Shown here: one piece after another, positions 39,805 to 54,404 of the stretch
Position numbering within the stretch: position 1 is the first letter of the stretch
Layout of the letters: each line of letters begins with the position of its first letter
Program-made: the position numbers and the translations under genes
Notes under the pieces: generated by a model
What the model was told of the DNA's origin: nothing
The model's input: the letters and a program-made list of their open reading frames with translations, nothing else
Database searches by the model: none
Assembly (NCBI GenBank): GCA_947034885.2
Contig: OX344753.2
Location: 13,268,001-13,332,000 of the forward strand
Direction of reading: 5' to 3'
Source: Thuidium tamariscinum
Lineage: Eukaryota; Streptophyta; Bryopsida; Hypnales; Thuidiaceae
DNA length: 64,000 bases

Positions 39805-40335
39805 AAGTAAGAATTGTATTCAAAATAGAATTTTAGACCTCATTTAACCATTGTAAAATAACTTTTTCCCAAAAAACTTTGAACTATGGAAAGTTGGCAA
39901 ATCAAAGTGACTTTCATCTCCAAAAATTTGTTTGAGATTTGAAGTCTCCAATCAAAAGTTATGGATAAAGGTCAAAGAGGGGTTCAAAGGATCATTTTTA
40001 TTGACATTTTCAAATATCCTCTTCAAGTTTTATCCATAAATTTTTTTAAAGACTTGAAATGACAGAGATTCTTGGAGATGAAAGTTACCTTGATTTCACA
40101 ACTTTTCATAGTTCAAACTCTTTTAGAAATTTTTATTATAGAATGCTTAATTGAGGTCTAAAATTTCAATCCACATACAATTCCTACATTTTGATAAAGA
40201 ACCATCACTCTCTCATCTTCAAATTATTTCATATTTTTTGGGGATTCATGATAGACAATGAATTCTACTATAAAAATGACCTCTCCACTCTTCATCAGCA
40301 TAGATTGTCAATGAAATAATTTGATTATTTTATCA
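39805..40335. repeat. long foldback repeat, copy 2
   Basis: The left arm (about 39807-39974) and the right arm (about 40018-40188) are diverged reverse complements: tttgaactatggaaagttgg on the left answers ccaacttttcatagttcaaa-like sequence on the right. The outer right part continues to resemble the copy at 4100-4615. A transcript could fold into an imperfect stem of about 170 bp. No coding capacity. Confidence 0.65.
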
Positions 40336-42138
40336 ACAAAAAATTTCTTAATGGTAGACGGTCAAATAATGGATTGGCATTTGACTCAATGGTTTTCAAT
40401 GAATTTTCTAATTTTTCAGCAAATAATTTTAAAGTTCACCTAAGGATTCAACTATTTACTTCTAAAATTTGCAAAAGATTTTGCCATTGGATTTTTGAAT
40501 CAATTGAAGATGAACTTGTCCTACATCTATAATATTCAACAGAAAATCACAAATCCCTATCTCTGCATTTCATCTTTCTATTGTAAAATACAATGTCCTA
40601 CGAAAACTATCATTTAGCTTCTTATTACAGTCCATCCTCAATATTTGTCAACATTTGGCAGTAAGAAACTTGTAACAATTATGTAGTGTTGATGTGGACA
40701 ATTAGTAACACTTACATAGATAATACTTATGTGACTTCAAAATTTATTATAGTAACACTTTTTTTAAGCAGAAGATGAAAATATCCAAGATATGAATGCC
40801 ACCATTCATTTAAATAGGGATAGAAGAACAAACCTTAAGTACATTCTTATTGATCAAAACTTCTAATTTCTATACATTGTCAAATCACAAATTTGTCCCA
40901 CATCAACATAACATTGTTTATATTTACCAATGGCATATGCATTAGAATACAAAGAAATTGATGCAAAGAAGCTTGAAGTTTTAATTCCAAAGAAGATTAT
41001 GGAGTTTTTGGTGTAAGGTAAGTCTACCTATGATAAGCAAAATGCCACACAACTCATCACAAACAAAAACTTCTAATGATGCACAATTCAAATTTGGGTG
41101 TGCATCATCAATATACTTTAGACTACAATGGGCACAATGGCATTTAGCCTATCATAAGCAAAATTCCCTAATTGTCTCCATGATGACATATATCCAATAT
41201 ATGATGGAGATGGGATAATATGTAAAGTCATCCACAAAAATTTTATTCAATTTCATCATTATATATGAAGGGGTAATCATCGAAAAAAACATAGTTTTTC
41301 GGATTTATCTTCACAGTTGGCAGTTAATATTTCAGTTGGGAGTGTTTTCTTTGGAGTAATAGGCGGAGCACAAATTTCCTGAACAAGTATTGAATGCAAA
41401 TTTTCACACTCGGGTAACATATAACGAGTGGACTGTTTCACCACTCGGATGCAAACCGTTATTGCACATACTGTATTCATTATATCAGACAAATTACCTT
41501 TCCCAAAAGCCAATTCTCTACCAGAATGTCTTACCCCAAGTACTGAAAACGGTAATAGATTGATGGTCAAGTGCGCGGTTAAAATTTAGTGCGCAGATGA
41601 GACGTCAACCTGTCACCTACACATTACACAACTGCAAAGCGATATCCAGTCTGATATTGCTTTAATTCAAATTGCAATAATTCAGACGGAGATCCAAGCT
41701 TCGTATGACCTATGAATAGCGCGTCCACAACAGATACTGCAAATCTGAGTAGGCATAAACAATCAATTCACCAGGCCTCAAAATAAATAGCATGTGACAA
41801 ACTAAAGAATCTTTTAGAACGAAAGAAACCACTGTAAAAAAGTAAACAAACAAAACTTCGAACTCCCACATTACAACTCGTGACTAATAGATGAAAACCT
41901 AAAACTTCACACTTAAAAACCCGACATTATGTCAATCCAGAGTCAAGGCCACTGTCAACAGAAATCACATCAAAACAGGTCGAAAGCAACAACATTCCTT
42001 CAGATCTAACTATCAGCAAGCACAAATACCTACATATACTAGTCCAATAGCCGCCGTCAGGTTCAAGTAAGGGCACCCAAGTAACTTCAAAGAAAGCCCA
42101 TCAATGGAGCAATTTCTTCCAGGTAAATGATATGTAAA
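40336..42138. other. intergenic DNA left of the third SAHH gene
   Basis: From about 41280 the base composition is more even. A minus-strand frame at 41277-41570 was examined and not recognised. Nothing else is supported. Confidence 0.4.
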
Positions 42139-42292
42139 AAAAATGTCATCCTTGCCGATCAAAACCCAAACAATAATCAGTCGGGAGTTATCAAAGCAAG
42201 TAAGATGCTCTCAAAAAACAAAAACAAAAAGGGTACCGCTCTCAGAAGAACCAAACTACCAACAAAGATTGCCATAACCCAAAGCAACACGA
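42139..42292 (-). other. 3' untranslated region of SAHH copy 3
   Basis: Three blocks match the 3' flank of the other SAHH genes in the same order: aaatgtcatccttgccgatc, gcaagtaagatgctctca and gggtaccgctct. The sequence between them differs, so this flank diverged while the coding part stayed the same. Confidence 0.65.
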
Positions 42293-44155
<1,863 letters not shown>

Positions 44156-44320
44156 CGCAGCAAGCAACCTTCTCTTCCTGCCGAGGGCGAGAGCTGAGAT
44201 AGAGAAAGCGCGAGCCGCAGCGCCGCAAATGCAGACGACACGGATCGATCGGAGGCAGAAACCAAAGAAAAACAGAGTGCCCACGACGAGAAACCCTGCG
44301 CAGCGAGGCTTGTTTATGGT
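44156..44320 (-). promoter_or_regulatory. leader and core promoter of SAHH copy 3
   Basis: CCATAAAC followed by AAGCCTCGCTGCGCAGG on the minus strand repeats the TATA-like patch of the other copies, and the last 50 bases before the ATG are nearly the same. Further upstream the similarity fades quickly. Confidence 0.4.
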
Positions 44321-44494
44321 GTCGGGTGCCTTGCCTGAGAGCCCTAACTTAAGATGCGCAACACAGCGGGTTCGTATGTGGTGACCCGGATTCTCAGATC
44401 TGACGTCTTGCAAGGTTTCGGTAGAATTTGCTCAATGGTTTTCCACATCAGGCTTTATTCAGGAGACATTCCCAGGTCTTTTGGAAATACTGGG

Positions 44495-44878
44495 TAAGGT
44501 AGAACCACCCATAATCGATCATTCAAGGTATTCTAGACATGATCTGCTGTAGTGGAATGATAGAATTCAAGGGCATTGTAAAAATTTTGGTAATTTTGAT
44601 ATATGAATTGAAACTACTATGAATTTTGAAAAACAAAAAGTGCACCAAACTAATAGCCAATCTCTAAACTCTCCCAAAAGTGATCATTCAAAAAACTACT
44701 TTCCCACTCATTGCTTCTTACTTTCTTGTTTACTACTTTGGAATATGTGTCATGAATTTATTAGTCCCAACTTTGAAAAGGAGAAAAAAAAACATTCTAA
44801 CCTTAATTGGAAACAAATTACTCTACAAGTTTGCTATGGGGCACCAGTTGGGATTTGGGAATGGGTGGTTCTAACTTG
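44495..44878. mobile_element. TA-flanked MITE, family D copy 1
   Basis: The left end is TAAGGTAGAACCACCC and the right end GGGTGGTTCTAACTTG, an inverted repeat with two changes. The interior matches about 47350-47730 and, in opposite orientation, 55211-55641. The right TA has become TG. It is about 380 bp, non-coding, and its ends suit a Tc1/mariner (Stowaway-type) element. Confidence 0.7.
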
Positions 44879-46304
44879 GAGCCAATTTCCATTGCCCCTT
44901 TGGCCGTTGAGTAGATGGGGGCGGATAAATCAACTTAGAAAGTTAGAATGGAATCTAGCTTTCCATTTTGGATATTCATGAAGACTCTTTGATATTCGTG
45001 AAATCCTTTAGCTTGCATTCATGTTGTATTCTACCTTGGAATGGAGGTCCAATCCACCTTCTCGCCCCTCTAGGTCTGCATTTACCCAAAATATGAACTA
45101 GAGACTGGAGGTCCACTTTGAGCTCTAGGTCCTCTTGTATGTCAATGGCAAGTGACTAGTGGGGTCCAATTCTAGATGTTTGCGTTACAATAGAAACTGA
45201 CCCTTAGTTACCTAAACACGTGCCAATGTGGGTTCTTGAGTACATAATAGATAGTTTACTAAAAATTTGTTACACCTTTTTTTTCGAGGGGGGATAGTTG
45301 AATTTGCAATTTGCTCAATTATTATTGTTACTTGGAAATCTTTTTTTTGGTGGGTATCCTTTGTGAGTATGTATGTGGAATATGTGTCTTGTATTGCAAG
45401 AAATTTATAATTGGTCATGGCATTTTAAGGCCTATAATCCCCAAATAGAGGCATGTCTTATGTTGTGCATCTTATTTAGTGCATCGATCTTTTAGTACAC
45501 ACAATTGTATCATCTGCTTTTTTTTTAAGCCTTTGAAAGCGCAAACCATATGATTTTTCCTTTTCATTGTTGTATTTGGGAATTTTGTATGAAACTTTTA
45601 ACCACTTAATGTCAAAGGATTTTGGACAATATCCATAATCATTACAAAATAAAATTTCTTTAAATTTTTTCAATGTTTACACTGAAGAGATCATATTGGA
45701 TATGATTTTTTTAAATTATTCATATAATGTAGCTTGAGAATTTGTTCATAGACCTTTGTCAAATCATTTTAGAAGCAATTAATTTGAAAAACTCTTGAAA
45801 ATATAATTTTTATTACTAGTATTTCTTGTAGCATTTTCATTTAGATAATATAGGCTAAGTTTACAAAGTAATCAATTAATATGAATGCATTATTTCTTAC
45901 TACATGTGTTTAAAATACTAAAAGTTTCTACATTTGTATTATTTACATTACAAGGTTTCTATAGAGTGTTTTTAATTGGTGTTCACCCTGTATTTAAAAT
46001 GTATGATGTGTATCTTTTGATCTAATGTTCTTTTGTTCTTTGTTGCGTATTTTCATAAATTAGTGAACATTGGATTTTCAACTTCTAGATTGTATTTTTC
46101 AAATTGACATTGTAAGTTACAACATGATTTTTATAGATGATGATTGATGAACAATTTATGGTAAAAGTTGTGCAAAGAATTACATGAAATTCATCAATAA
46201 TATGTATATATAATCTCAGATAAGCATATAAAGATGATTTAATAGATTGCATTTTGCATAATGCATATTTTGCACTAATAAAGAATGATTGTAGATTGAT
46301 TATG
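44879..46304. other. AT-rich intergenic DNA
   Basis: No gene is visible. A segment at about 45040-45180 carries ggaggtccaatccacc and the variant ggaggtccactttgag, probably part of an old repeat. Confidence 0.4.
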
Positions 46305-47030
46305 TGGGTCATTGAAAGAAACACTATCCATTTTTATAGCATTTTGGAATTGGACATTTTTTTGGTAGGTACTATTCTAATTAGAATTTTTTTTAAACAT
46401 AAAAAATATGTCCAATGTATACACTTTAAAGAAAAACGACACTATGAAGGAAAAGCTTAGCAAAATTCTCTAAGTAGGAGAATTTGAAAAGCATAAAATC
46501 TCATTAAATGGGTGTATTTACATTTTAATTTGTAAAAAAATAGGAAAAGATACATTTTTTAAATCTAAAAATTGTCCATTTGGGAAGACTTGATGGTCAT
46601 GAGATTTCACCAAAAAAATAATTTTAGCACTATCATCAATGTTTAGAAATTGCATGCAATGGGAGTGTTGTTTGTATTCATGTGAAGGACATAAAATAAT
46701 ATATTTTAAAATTTTCTTTGGTAGGAATATGCATTTCTCCTATGCAAATGTACCACAAAATTTTTAGCTTTACATCATTAAATTTGGGGACTCCCAATGT
46801 AATAAAATCCCCTAAACCTTAGTTTGTGACAAATTTTAAAAAACAAATTATTTTAAAATACAAAATGGTTTTTCTTAATTTCTAAAAATAAAGGATGTGA
46901 AAACCATCAAGTTAGAAAGGTACACTTATCATTTTATGTTCTTAGATCTTTGGATTCAAAAGTTATAGCAAAAAAGAACATCACTCTAATTGTGACAAAG
47001 AATAAGACTAGTGTTTCTTGCAATCACCCT
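46305..47030. mobile_element. inverted-repeat element, family E copy 2
   Basis: The left end GGGTCATTGAAAGAAACACT and the right end AGTGTTTCTTGCAATCACCC are inverted with few mismatches. Length (about 726 bp) and ends match copy 1 at 7951-8683. There is no transposase. Confidence 0.68.
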
Positions 47031-48274
47031 TTTATCTAACTATATTAGCATTTCATAATGTCATCTTATTTTATATGATGCCTATAATATTTAGTTAATC
47101 CCTAAAGGACCATTGTGCCCTTGGAAGACAAAATGGATTCGGGTAGGTTCCTATCACTTCAATTTTTGGTGAAACCTTTTGGAACTTTCTTACAAGATAG
47201 AAAAATCAATTCATTTAGCTTTGTGAAAATGTAATTTTTATTTCAATTGGTGACTAGGAGCAAAAGTTATACCACAAAAATGCTTTATGAGCCTTCTACC
47301 TTAGAGCTTATTTATTGAATGTAACTATCCTGCTTGCCTTCAACCTTCATAGTAGAAGGACAGAAGGATCTGTAACCAATCAAATAAACAATTCTTGACA
47401 TGATTTGGGGTAGTGGAAGGCAAAGCAAAATTTAATAATTTTATCTCATGCATTGAAATCACTGTAAATTTTGAAAGGCAAAAGTTGTGCTTAACCCATG
47501 ACTAACATCTAGAGTAAATTCAGTTTCAATCATCCAAGAACCATTTTCCCACTTATTAGTACCTTCTTTTTTATTCACCTATGTGTCATTTACTTATTAG
47601 TCCAAACCTTCAAAAAAATTCATGGACTCACATTCCAAGAAGAAAATGGAAATTTGTTCCAATCTTGATTGGAAATAGATGATCGTGCTAATTGTTGATG
47701 GGGCACCGGTTACTAATGGGTCCCACTACCATATACAATCGTAGCTTCGCATGTTATGAAAATTGGTGGGAAGAGCGAAATCTTCAGAATTCAGCATTTG
47801 GGATGAAACACTGAATGCATGAACATATGAATATTCCGTACACAATGTACGCATAACAATTTTCAAGGACAAGTCTTTTTCCTCAATCATTAGACTCTTA
47901 GTGTCATTCCTCGACAGTCGCGCTCTTTCCCGGTCAACTGCCTGCACACTTCTCCGGAAACGCATAATTCATAAACACGTACAATTTATGGGACACCTTT
48001 TGTGTGTCTGCAAATGTGCAACGAATTAGACTTGAACGAAAACACCAGTCGAAGTTGGGAAATTAACATTTATAAAGATGTAATGAAAGAATTCAAAGTT
48101 CTCAAGACTACAATATTCACGGATACGTCTACTTTGGTCCAAAAACAATTCTTCCGAAATTATTTACATCTCTGTTATAGTCTTGGACAGCAGAAAAACG
48201 GTCTTGACTGCACAACTCGCATTGGGAAATGAAAAAGGCTCCCCAGTATATCAACGAGCTGGTAAAAACTCTCT
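47031..48274. other. intergenic DNA between family E and the USP gene
   Basis: Contains family D copy 2 (about 47350-47730). The rest has no gene and includes the 3' flank of the USP gene that ends at 48275. Confidence 0.4.
47350..47730. mobile_element. MITE, family D copy 2 (degraded ends)
   Basis: The interior follows family D copy 1 in order: gacatgat, gtagtggaa, cattgaaat, then ttcccact, tgtgtcat and ggggcacc. The terminal repeats are too worn to define edges, so the coordinates are approximate. Confidence 0.5.
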
Positions 48275-50659
48275 TCAGGTTGCTCGTTTATGCTCTGGAG
48301 TGGACTCGGTCCCTGGACTCTCAGGTACCTTCGGCATTCTTGCTACAATCAGAGGACATGGACTGTTGTGGGCAAGGTAGTCGGTAATGCTGCTGAGGAG
48401 AGTCCTGAAAGTACATGAACGGATTCGGATACGGCATCAGAACTTGCTTTCCACGACGAGTGACAAGATCTAGAAGAGAATTCGATTATATGGAAAACAC
48501 TTATCCCAGGTATGCGAAGTACAAGGATGATGTAATTCAACAACCAGTATGAGAATCTCTTAAGTCATACCTTGAAAGAGCACTCCGGTCATGGGTGCCA
48601 ATAATGACTGCATCAGCTTGGAGATTTATCAACCCCTCGACAACCTTATATTCAGGCTGACCAGTTACCACGACACCCTCGCATTTGATCTGAAGAGATA
48701 AGACGACACCATTCAGATATAACGCAATGTTCAGAAATTTTCCGCAACTTTCATATCTGCTGTTAAACGATGCTTGAGCTCACCTTTGTTTCTTTAGCAG
48801 CATACTGCATGTACTTCTCCACCAGTTTCTCGCTGTCATCTAAGGCTTCCACCTCCGTTTTCCCAGGAGAGTCACTCGGTACATACACCTCCTCGATACC
48901 AAATTCTCCTAATTTTATTACAAGAACACCCCACAAGATTAAACACTGAAAATCCAACTTCCAAGAGTCCATTGTAAGATCAAAACGTCTGTCGAACACC
49001 CATTAGATGTCTGAAGAACTCGAAAGCGGCAGGGACTTAGCACCACAATCTAGACTGGCGCATCCAAGAAGTACTCACCAGTCCCTGCGGTGGTCACGGG
49101 TGGAACAGATTGATTCACATGGTAAAGGGTCACCTTATCCTCTTCATTGGCGAAGTTCTCGAGCGCCCATTTGAACGCATGGACAGCCTGCGAAAAACAG
49201 AACAGTAATGATCATTTGTCAGGAGGCTGTATAATAGTCCAGTCGATAGGTTGAAATGTCAACAACCATAGTCACTCGTACTAGAAAAATAAGCCTGGCA
49301 TTTCAAAGAGGAAGGTGTCACAATTCTCCAGAAAAATATTTCGCTACAGAACTTCCTTTCAATTCAATACACTGATCGTTATATTGATTAGCTGACACAA
49401 TGACTAACATTGAGGACATGATCTGAAAGGCTGTATAGATAGTTGAAGCACCTCTCGTGACTGGTCAACAGCAATCACGATCTTCCTGCTACCTCCAGAG
49501 GAATTCAATGGGTCATGGTTGTTCAGATCCTCTTCGCTGTGTCGAACGACAGCCACCGGGCATGTTGCATTGTGAAGCACATAATCACTGTTACTCCCCA
49601 TAATCGCCCTGTAACATGCCATAGAAAGAGTGGTCAGAAGAAATGCGGAAGATAATTAAACCACCACAACTCCAATCGAGTGTTTGATAGGTACTCACCG
49701 TTTGATGACTCCACTCCCTCTGCTACCAACCACAATTACATCAGCGCCGAGACGATTGGCCTCGTCGACTATCCAAGTTCCAGCATCACCCTTCACAACC
49801 TCACCTGTGCAGGGAATCTATTGCACATTCCAAGCAAATTGGAGTTTGAAAAATGAAATTTCAATCATGGTGCCATTCTTTCATAATATGAAGGTGACAA
49901 GATTCACCGCAAGGCTCTGTCCGAACTAGTAGAAGATTCCGCATTACACTACAAAATTGGTTCTCGTACTACAAGAATAACTGTTAACACATGAATGTAG
50001 GTCACAATCGAGCAGGACGGAGAGACGGGATCGTAGTGCTAAGGTCGTAACCACAAGAATCATATGCTTCCTTCAGAGTTTGTCTCACAAAGATTTTCAT
50101 CTTCGTGACTGCATCATCCTGGTCACAGAGAAAATGAAGGCTTGACCACCTTGAGAAGGTAACAACGACTTACATCAGCCTGCTTGCATTGCGAAATACA
50201 TGTGGCAATAAGTTCCTTGGCGTCTTTAGTTACATTTTTGGCATTCACTTCTGTATCAACCGCTGATGGAATTACCGTCGGTCCATACTCTGCATCGAAC
50301 CGACAGGACAATGTTAAAAGAAATTTAGATGTGATTCAAAATTTTCACAAAGTGCAAACAAAAGTCGGCTCTAGAGAAACTGACTTTCCATATCTTGTTA
50401 AAAAAGACAGAGACGGAGTTAAACCACGGGCAATCGAAAGAACGAAGCACGACAGTTAGTCATGCACATGGCCTCATGCATAGGTCAACTTACCGGCGGC
50501 CAGATCTGTCGACGGATAGGTGATATCGACGAAAGGAGCAGCTGTAAGTGCCACCACATGATCCGTTTTGCGCACTAAATTGTGCAGCGCCCATGTGAAG
50601 GCGTAAGCAGAAACCTCAGAATCATCAACAGCTACCAATATCTTCCGACCGCTCGCCAT
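48275..50659 (-). CDS. universal stress protein with two USP domains, nine exons
   Basis: Exons read leftwards: 50659-50494, 50289-50174, 50118-50052, 49804-49699, 49608-49452, 49187-49079, 48908-48784, 48689-48571 and 48404-48275, all with GT-AG borders and compatible phases, giving 364 residues. USP domain 1 (about 1-165) opens GRKILVAVDDSEVSAYAFTW and contains GSRGSGVIKRAIMGS, the G-x2-G-x9-G-S ATP-binding motif. Domain 2 (about 187-350) opens RKIVIAVDQSREAVHAFKWA, but the matching motif reads GTHDRSALSRTLLSS, lacking the second and third glycines, so it probably does not bind ATP. Such proteins act in abiotic stress signalling in plants. Exon 3 is the least certain: its phase fits, but its sequence is unlike usual USP. 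The ATG at 50659 (MASGRK) is the first in frame. Confidence 0.88.
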
Positions 50660-51128
50660 GGCCACCGAAATGTCTGAGCTCACAAGAAACAACGCGCTCC
50701 AATACTAACTGAAATCACACAATGCCTTAACATCTATAAAATGTCCAAAAAAATGCTCAAAAACACATGAGGGATACCAGATCGCACAATGTCACAATCA
50801 ACGAGGTGTGCAATGTGCATCGCCGACGCCTTTTAAACTCAAATGCGCACTTTTCAATAGCCGCTAAATACGAAACTCAATATCTAGAGCTAAGCGTTTG
50901 TAGATGCATCAAAAAGATAACAAAAGAAAACGAAGCAGATAAGAAGCTCCAATGCAAAAATCTCATTGAGGTTCCAAAAACTTCAAGAAGCTCATGGTTC
51001 AAGCTGCAATACCTTCGAAAACGGCACTAAAAATGCTCGGAACAAGTAGACTCAAAAACACAATGCACCGTAAACTCAATGCAAAGCTTCACTGCACTTC
51101 TGCTTCGATCTGTGGGATTGAAACTCTT
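50660..51128 (-). other. upstream leader region of the USP gene
   Basis: Lies between the USP start codon and the TATA-like box, so it probably contains an untranslated leader of about 440 bases. Open frames in it resemble nothing that I know. Confidence 0.35.
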
Positions 51129-51130
51129 GA

Positions 51131-51277
51131 ATATATAGAGAGATGGTTGCAAATGATTTGAGAGACGGGATGAGGGCGCGAGAGAACTAAATACGGAACA
51201 CAACGAGCGCAGCACATGAGAGGAAGCTTGACCACGTGGCCATGCGGTAGAGGTGATATTCGCAATAATCTCACGTG
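51131..51277 (-). promoter_or_regulatory. USP promoter: TATA box and two CACGTG boxes
   Basis: The minus strand reads CTCTATATATTC around 51131-51139. Two G-box/ABRE cores, CACGTG, lie about 95 and 135 bp further upstream at 51233-51238 and 51272-51277, both followed by G on the plus strand. Paired CACGTG boxes close to a TATA box are the classical arrangement of abscisic-acid and drought-responsive plant promoters, which suits a stress protein. The assignment is inference from position and motif. Confidence 0.5.
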
Positions 51278-51440
51278 GCCTAGCCATTATTATGTTAAAG
51301 ACCGTGACATGACTCAGCTCAGAGAACTCCAAGTGTCGACCATAGACGGTGCCAGATGGTGTAGGCACCAACGAGATCTGAAGGACGGACCGACGAAAAT
51401 GTTGGCAGATATGGACGAGAGTTAAGGTATCGTTGTGCAT

Positions 51441-53065
51441 TGGTGACGGAGATGCATCTCTTTGTGGTCAAATCTTGATGTGTTCTATAATTAATCTCTT
51501 CCTCGTAAGAGACTTATTGAGGCTGAAGACTTTAACCCCTAAAATTTTTGGTAATCACATTGTGATTTTTGAAGTTTTATTAAGTTGTTGCAGTTTGACT
51601 TTTGACTTGTTTGTGTGTTCAATTAATTTTTAGATGCATATTTTTTATACAAATCTAAAAAGGCAATTTATATACACATCCATATTTGGATGCATTTTTT
51701 TTAATGAATTTTCAAGTGGTTGGGTCTCAAGAATTCAATTTCTATAATAATCAAAGGATTTGTGAGGAATTGCTTCTTAGTTAGTGGTAGGATGGGGGGT
51801 AACACTTGAGGATCTTTAGCCATAAGGGCCATGGCATAAAAAAATCATATTTCATGCCATAAATTTTTTATTTCTGAACCTTTATTCAAGGCTTTTTCTC
51901 CCTTACTTTAGTTGTTACAATGCAACATTGCACTATTTAAATTATAGAGAAAAGCATTTATGAATTTTTGATGAATTTATTGATTTTTATAAATGTTTTA
52001 TTCTTCTCTAAAGGATCATGGTAATGCAAGATTTATGAGTTTTTGATAAAGTAGATTCAACCCTTTTTTTTTATAGACTAGTTTCTAACCCTAGAATTTA
52101 CATCATACTAAAAGATGCAAAATAAATTCAACATGATTTCTTAATTCTCATTGAATTTTGAAGTTGAGATCCTCCCATAGGTATGCAATGAAGAGAAATA
52201 CTTTCTACTTTGAACTAGTAGATCTTACAAATGGTAAGGAATTTTGAGTTAAAATTTTTTTTGTATATAATTTCAATGAAATTAGAATTTTATAATTACA
52301 ATTCTTGTGATTAACCTTTTTATCATTGAAAAATCTTTACACAATAGAGACTATTACAATGTTTTGAGGCAATTCAAATTGCAAAAGGACTTTTAGAAGT
52401 TCAAATCTTTCAATGAGCTCCATGGTAATTTAATCCTAAAGGTATTTAAGGAGTAACTTCTTTATTACATGATTACATAGAAATTTTTATTTCATGAAAT
52501 TTTAATGATTATTTCAAAAATTATTAAGGTTTAAGTGTTTTTTGTCATCTTCAAATATTAATTTTTTTTTTTTTATAATTCTCTTGCATATTACAAGTCT
52601 TTAGATACAAGTGAAGTTTTTGTAAATGTAATAATTGTGAATGAAGTAGAATGGAAACTATAATACATAAGGCTAAATTTGAATTCAATTATTACAATTT
52701 CCAAAAAAGATAAGGTTAACAAAGTTTACATGGTTTGAAAAATATTCCTCCAATTGGAATGATAAAGTTAAGAGCAATTTATATTCTTGATGTCAAAGAC
52801 ATCTATATATTTAATATTTTTATAGAATATGAAGTTTTTCTAGAATTTTTTTTTTCTCCATGATATTCTCCTTTCAATCTTTGAACTCAAATTATTCAAG
52901 TTGTAGAACAAAATTTTCAAAGACAAAATGAGTGCTTTGGGAAGGACCACTAAAATTTGTTTTTGGAGGTGGTCAAAGAATTTCTTTAATTAAAATTTTT
53001 TAAATGATATATTTATTCAATTAAAATTTATTAAATGATATACTTCAATAAGTTAACTAAAAGAT
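51441..53065. other. AT-rich intergenic DNA
   Basis: No gene is visible. TTAACCCCTAAAA at about 51530 resembles a family A end but has no partner. Confidence 0.4.
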
Positions 53066-54404
53066 TTAACCCCTAAAGGTTTTTGACTATGTTTTCACCA
53101 AAAATGCTCCAAAACTGCCATTTCTAATACAAGTGCAATTTTTTTTTAAAACACATTTTTGACTCATGTAACCGTAGGATCTTGTAGTAAGGTGGTTTGT
53201 AAACATGTGGAAATTTTTTTAGAAATTTTCACTGTGTAGATTGCAAGATATAAGCATTTGAATTGACAAAAATTGTTTTTTTATCCCTACAAAAATCTGG
53301 GCAGCTGCACTTCACAAGGTCACATTTGTGTGAAAAAAAATTCAAAATGGTGGTTACTCTTTGAATTCATACTTCAATGCAAATTCACTATAGTGGAAAC
53401 ATCCAAAACCGTCCGAATAAGGAATTCAGCATAGTTGGAGGCAACGTTTTCTAAAACTGATATTTTTCTAGCATTAGCGAGTGAAAATCATGAATATTCA
53501 AAAAAAAAATTAAATTTTTCGGAATTAGTATGTAATTTCTGTAAATTTCCAAAGTGTTGGCTCCCTAGACCACTGGAAACGTCCTATAGGTGTACCTTAA
53601 ACCGAACACCTGCTGAAATTAGATGTCAGTGAATGAAAACTACACATGTGTCTTACAACTGCGTCACCAAATTAGAATTAAACAGTTGTCGGACACCTTA
53701 ATGTATGCCTATGGACAGATTTAGTGACACTCTATGGCCCAAGAATAGGTACAGGGACGGAAATGGGTGTTTCTCCCTTACATTCTCAAAAAATTTCAAA
53801 CCATTCGAAATTGTAAAACATATAGGAAAAAATAAGTAAGTAGAAAGAAATAAAAAAATGAGCCAAAATACTAAATTGTGAACATTTTATTCATGGAATT
53901 GAAAATTTTCAATCCCAATGGTTAAAATGTTGTAATAAACAATCTACACCTTCTGTTTTTAATTTTTTTCAAAAATATGAAAAATTGAATTAAATGAAGA
54001 ATTTCAAACTTTTTTTGTACTGTAGAGATTCTGTAACTGGTCACAAACTACCCCAAACTCAAAATCTTCATAACTTTTGACTCATTGATCGGAATGGATT
54101 GATTCAAAGATTCACATGTTTGTATAAACCTAAAGAATCAATTTGAAATTTCACTTTTAAAAAAAAGTTTTTTTGAATTTTTTTTCAGCTGCCCAGGCTG
54201 CCCGCCGAGTAAAGAAAACAGCATATCCTGCCATAACTTTTTAACTGTGAAGTCAAAAGTTATGAAAATTGTTGGGCCTTAAAGCTACTCCTTGGGCACA
54301 CATTGTATCAAAATTTCAAAGAAAAAAAATAAAACTCTATCCATAGTGAGTTGTCCAAAAAATTTATAATCTCAAAAAACGCTATTCAGGGCTTTAGGGG
54401 TTAA
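53066..54404. mobile_element. TTAA-flanked element, family A copy 3 (reverse)
   Basis: This is the best preserved pair of ends: TTAACCCCTAAAG at 53066 and CTTTAGGGGTTAA ending at 54404, a 9-bp inverted repeat CCCCTAAAG inside matching TTAA. The body aligns in reverse with copies 1 and 2. No reading frame. An unrelated MITE of about 390 bp (53391-53782) interrupts it. Confidence 0.75.
53391..53782. mobile_element. MITE nested in family A copy 3
   Basis: The left end GTGGAAACATCCAAAACCGT and the right end, read inward GGGAGAAACACCCATTTCCG, are imperfect inverted repeats ending in CCGTCC. TA lies just outside each end, although the exact edge is uncertain by two or three bases. Copies 1 and 2 of family A lack the insert. 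Confidence 0.55.

Noticed and set aside
53066-54404. TTAA edges read as PIF/Harbinger 3-bp (TTA) targets
   Set aside because: With TTA as the duplication the two ends would not be symmetrical, whereas TTAA outside CCC ends gives matching edges at many independent sites. It cannot be fully excluded without empty sites.
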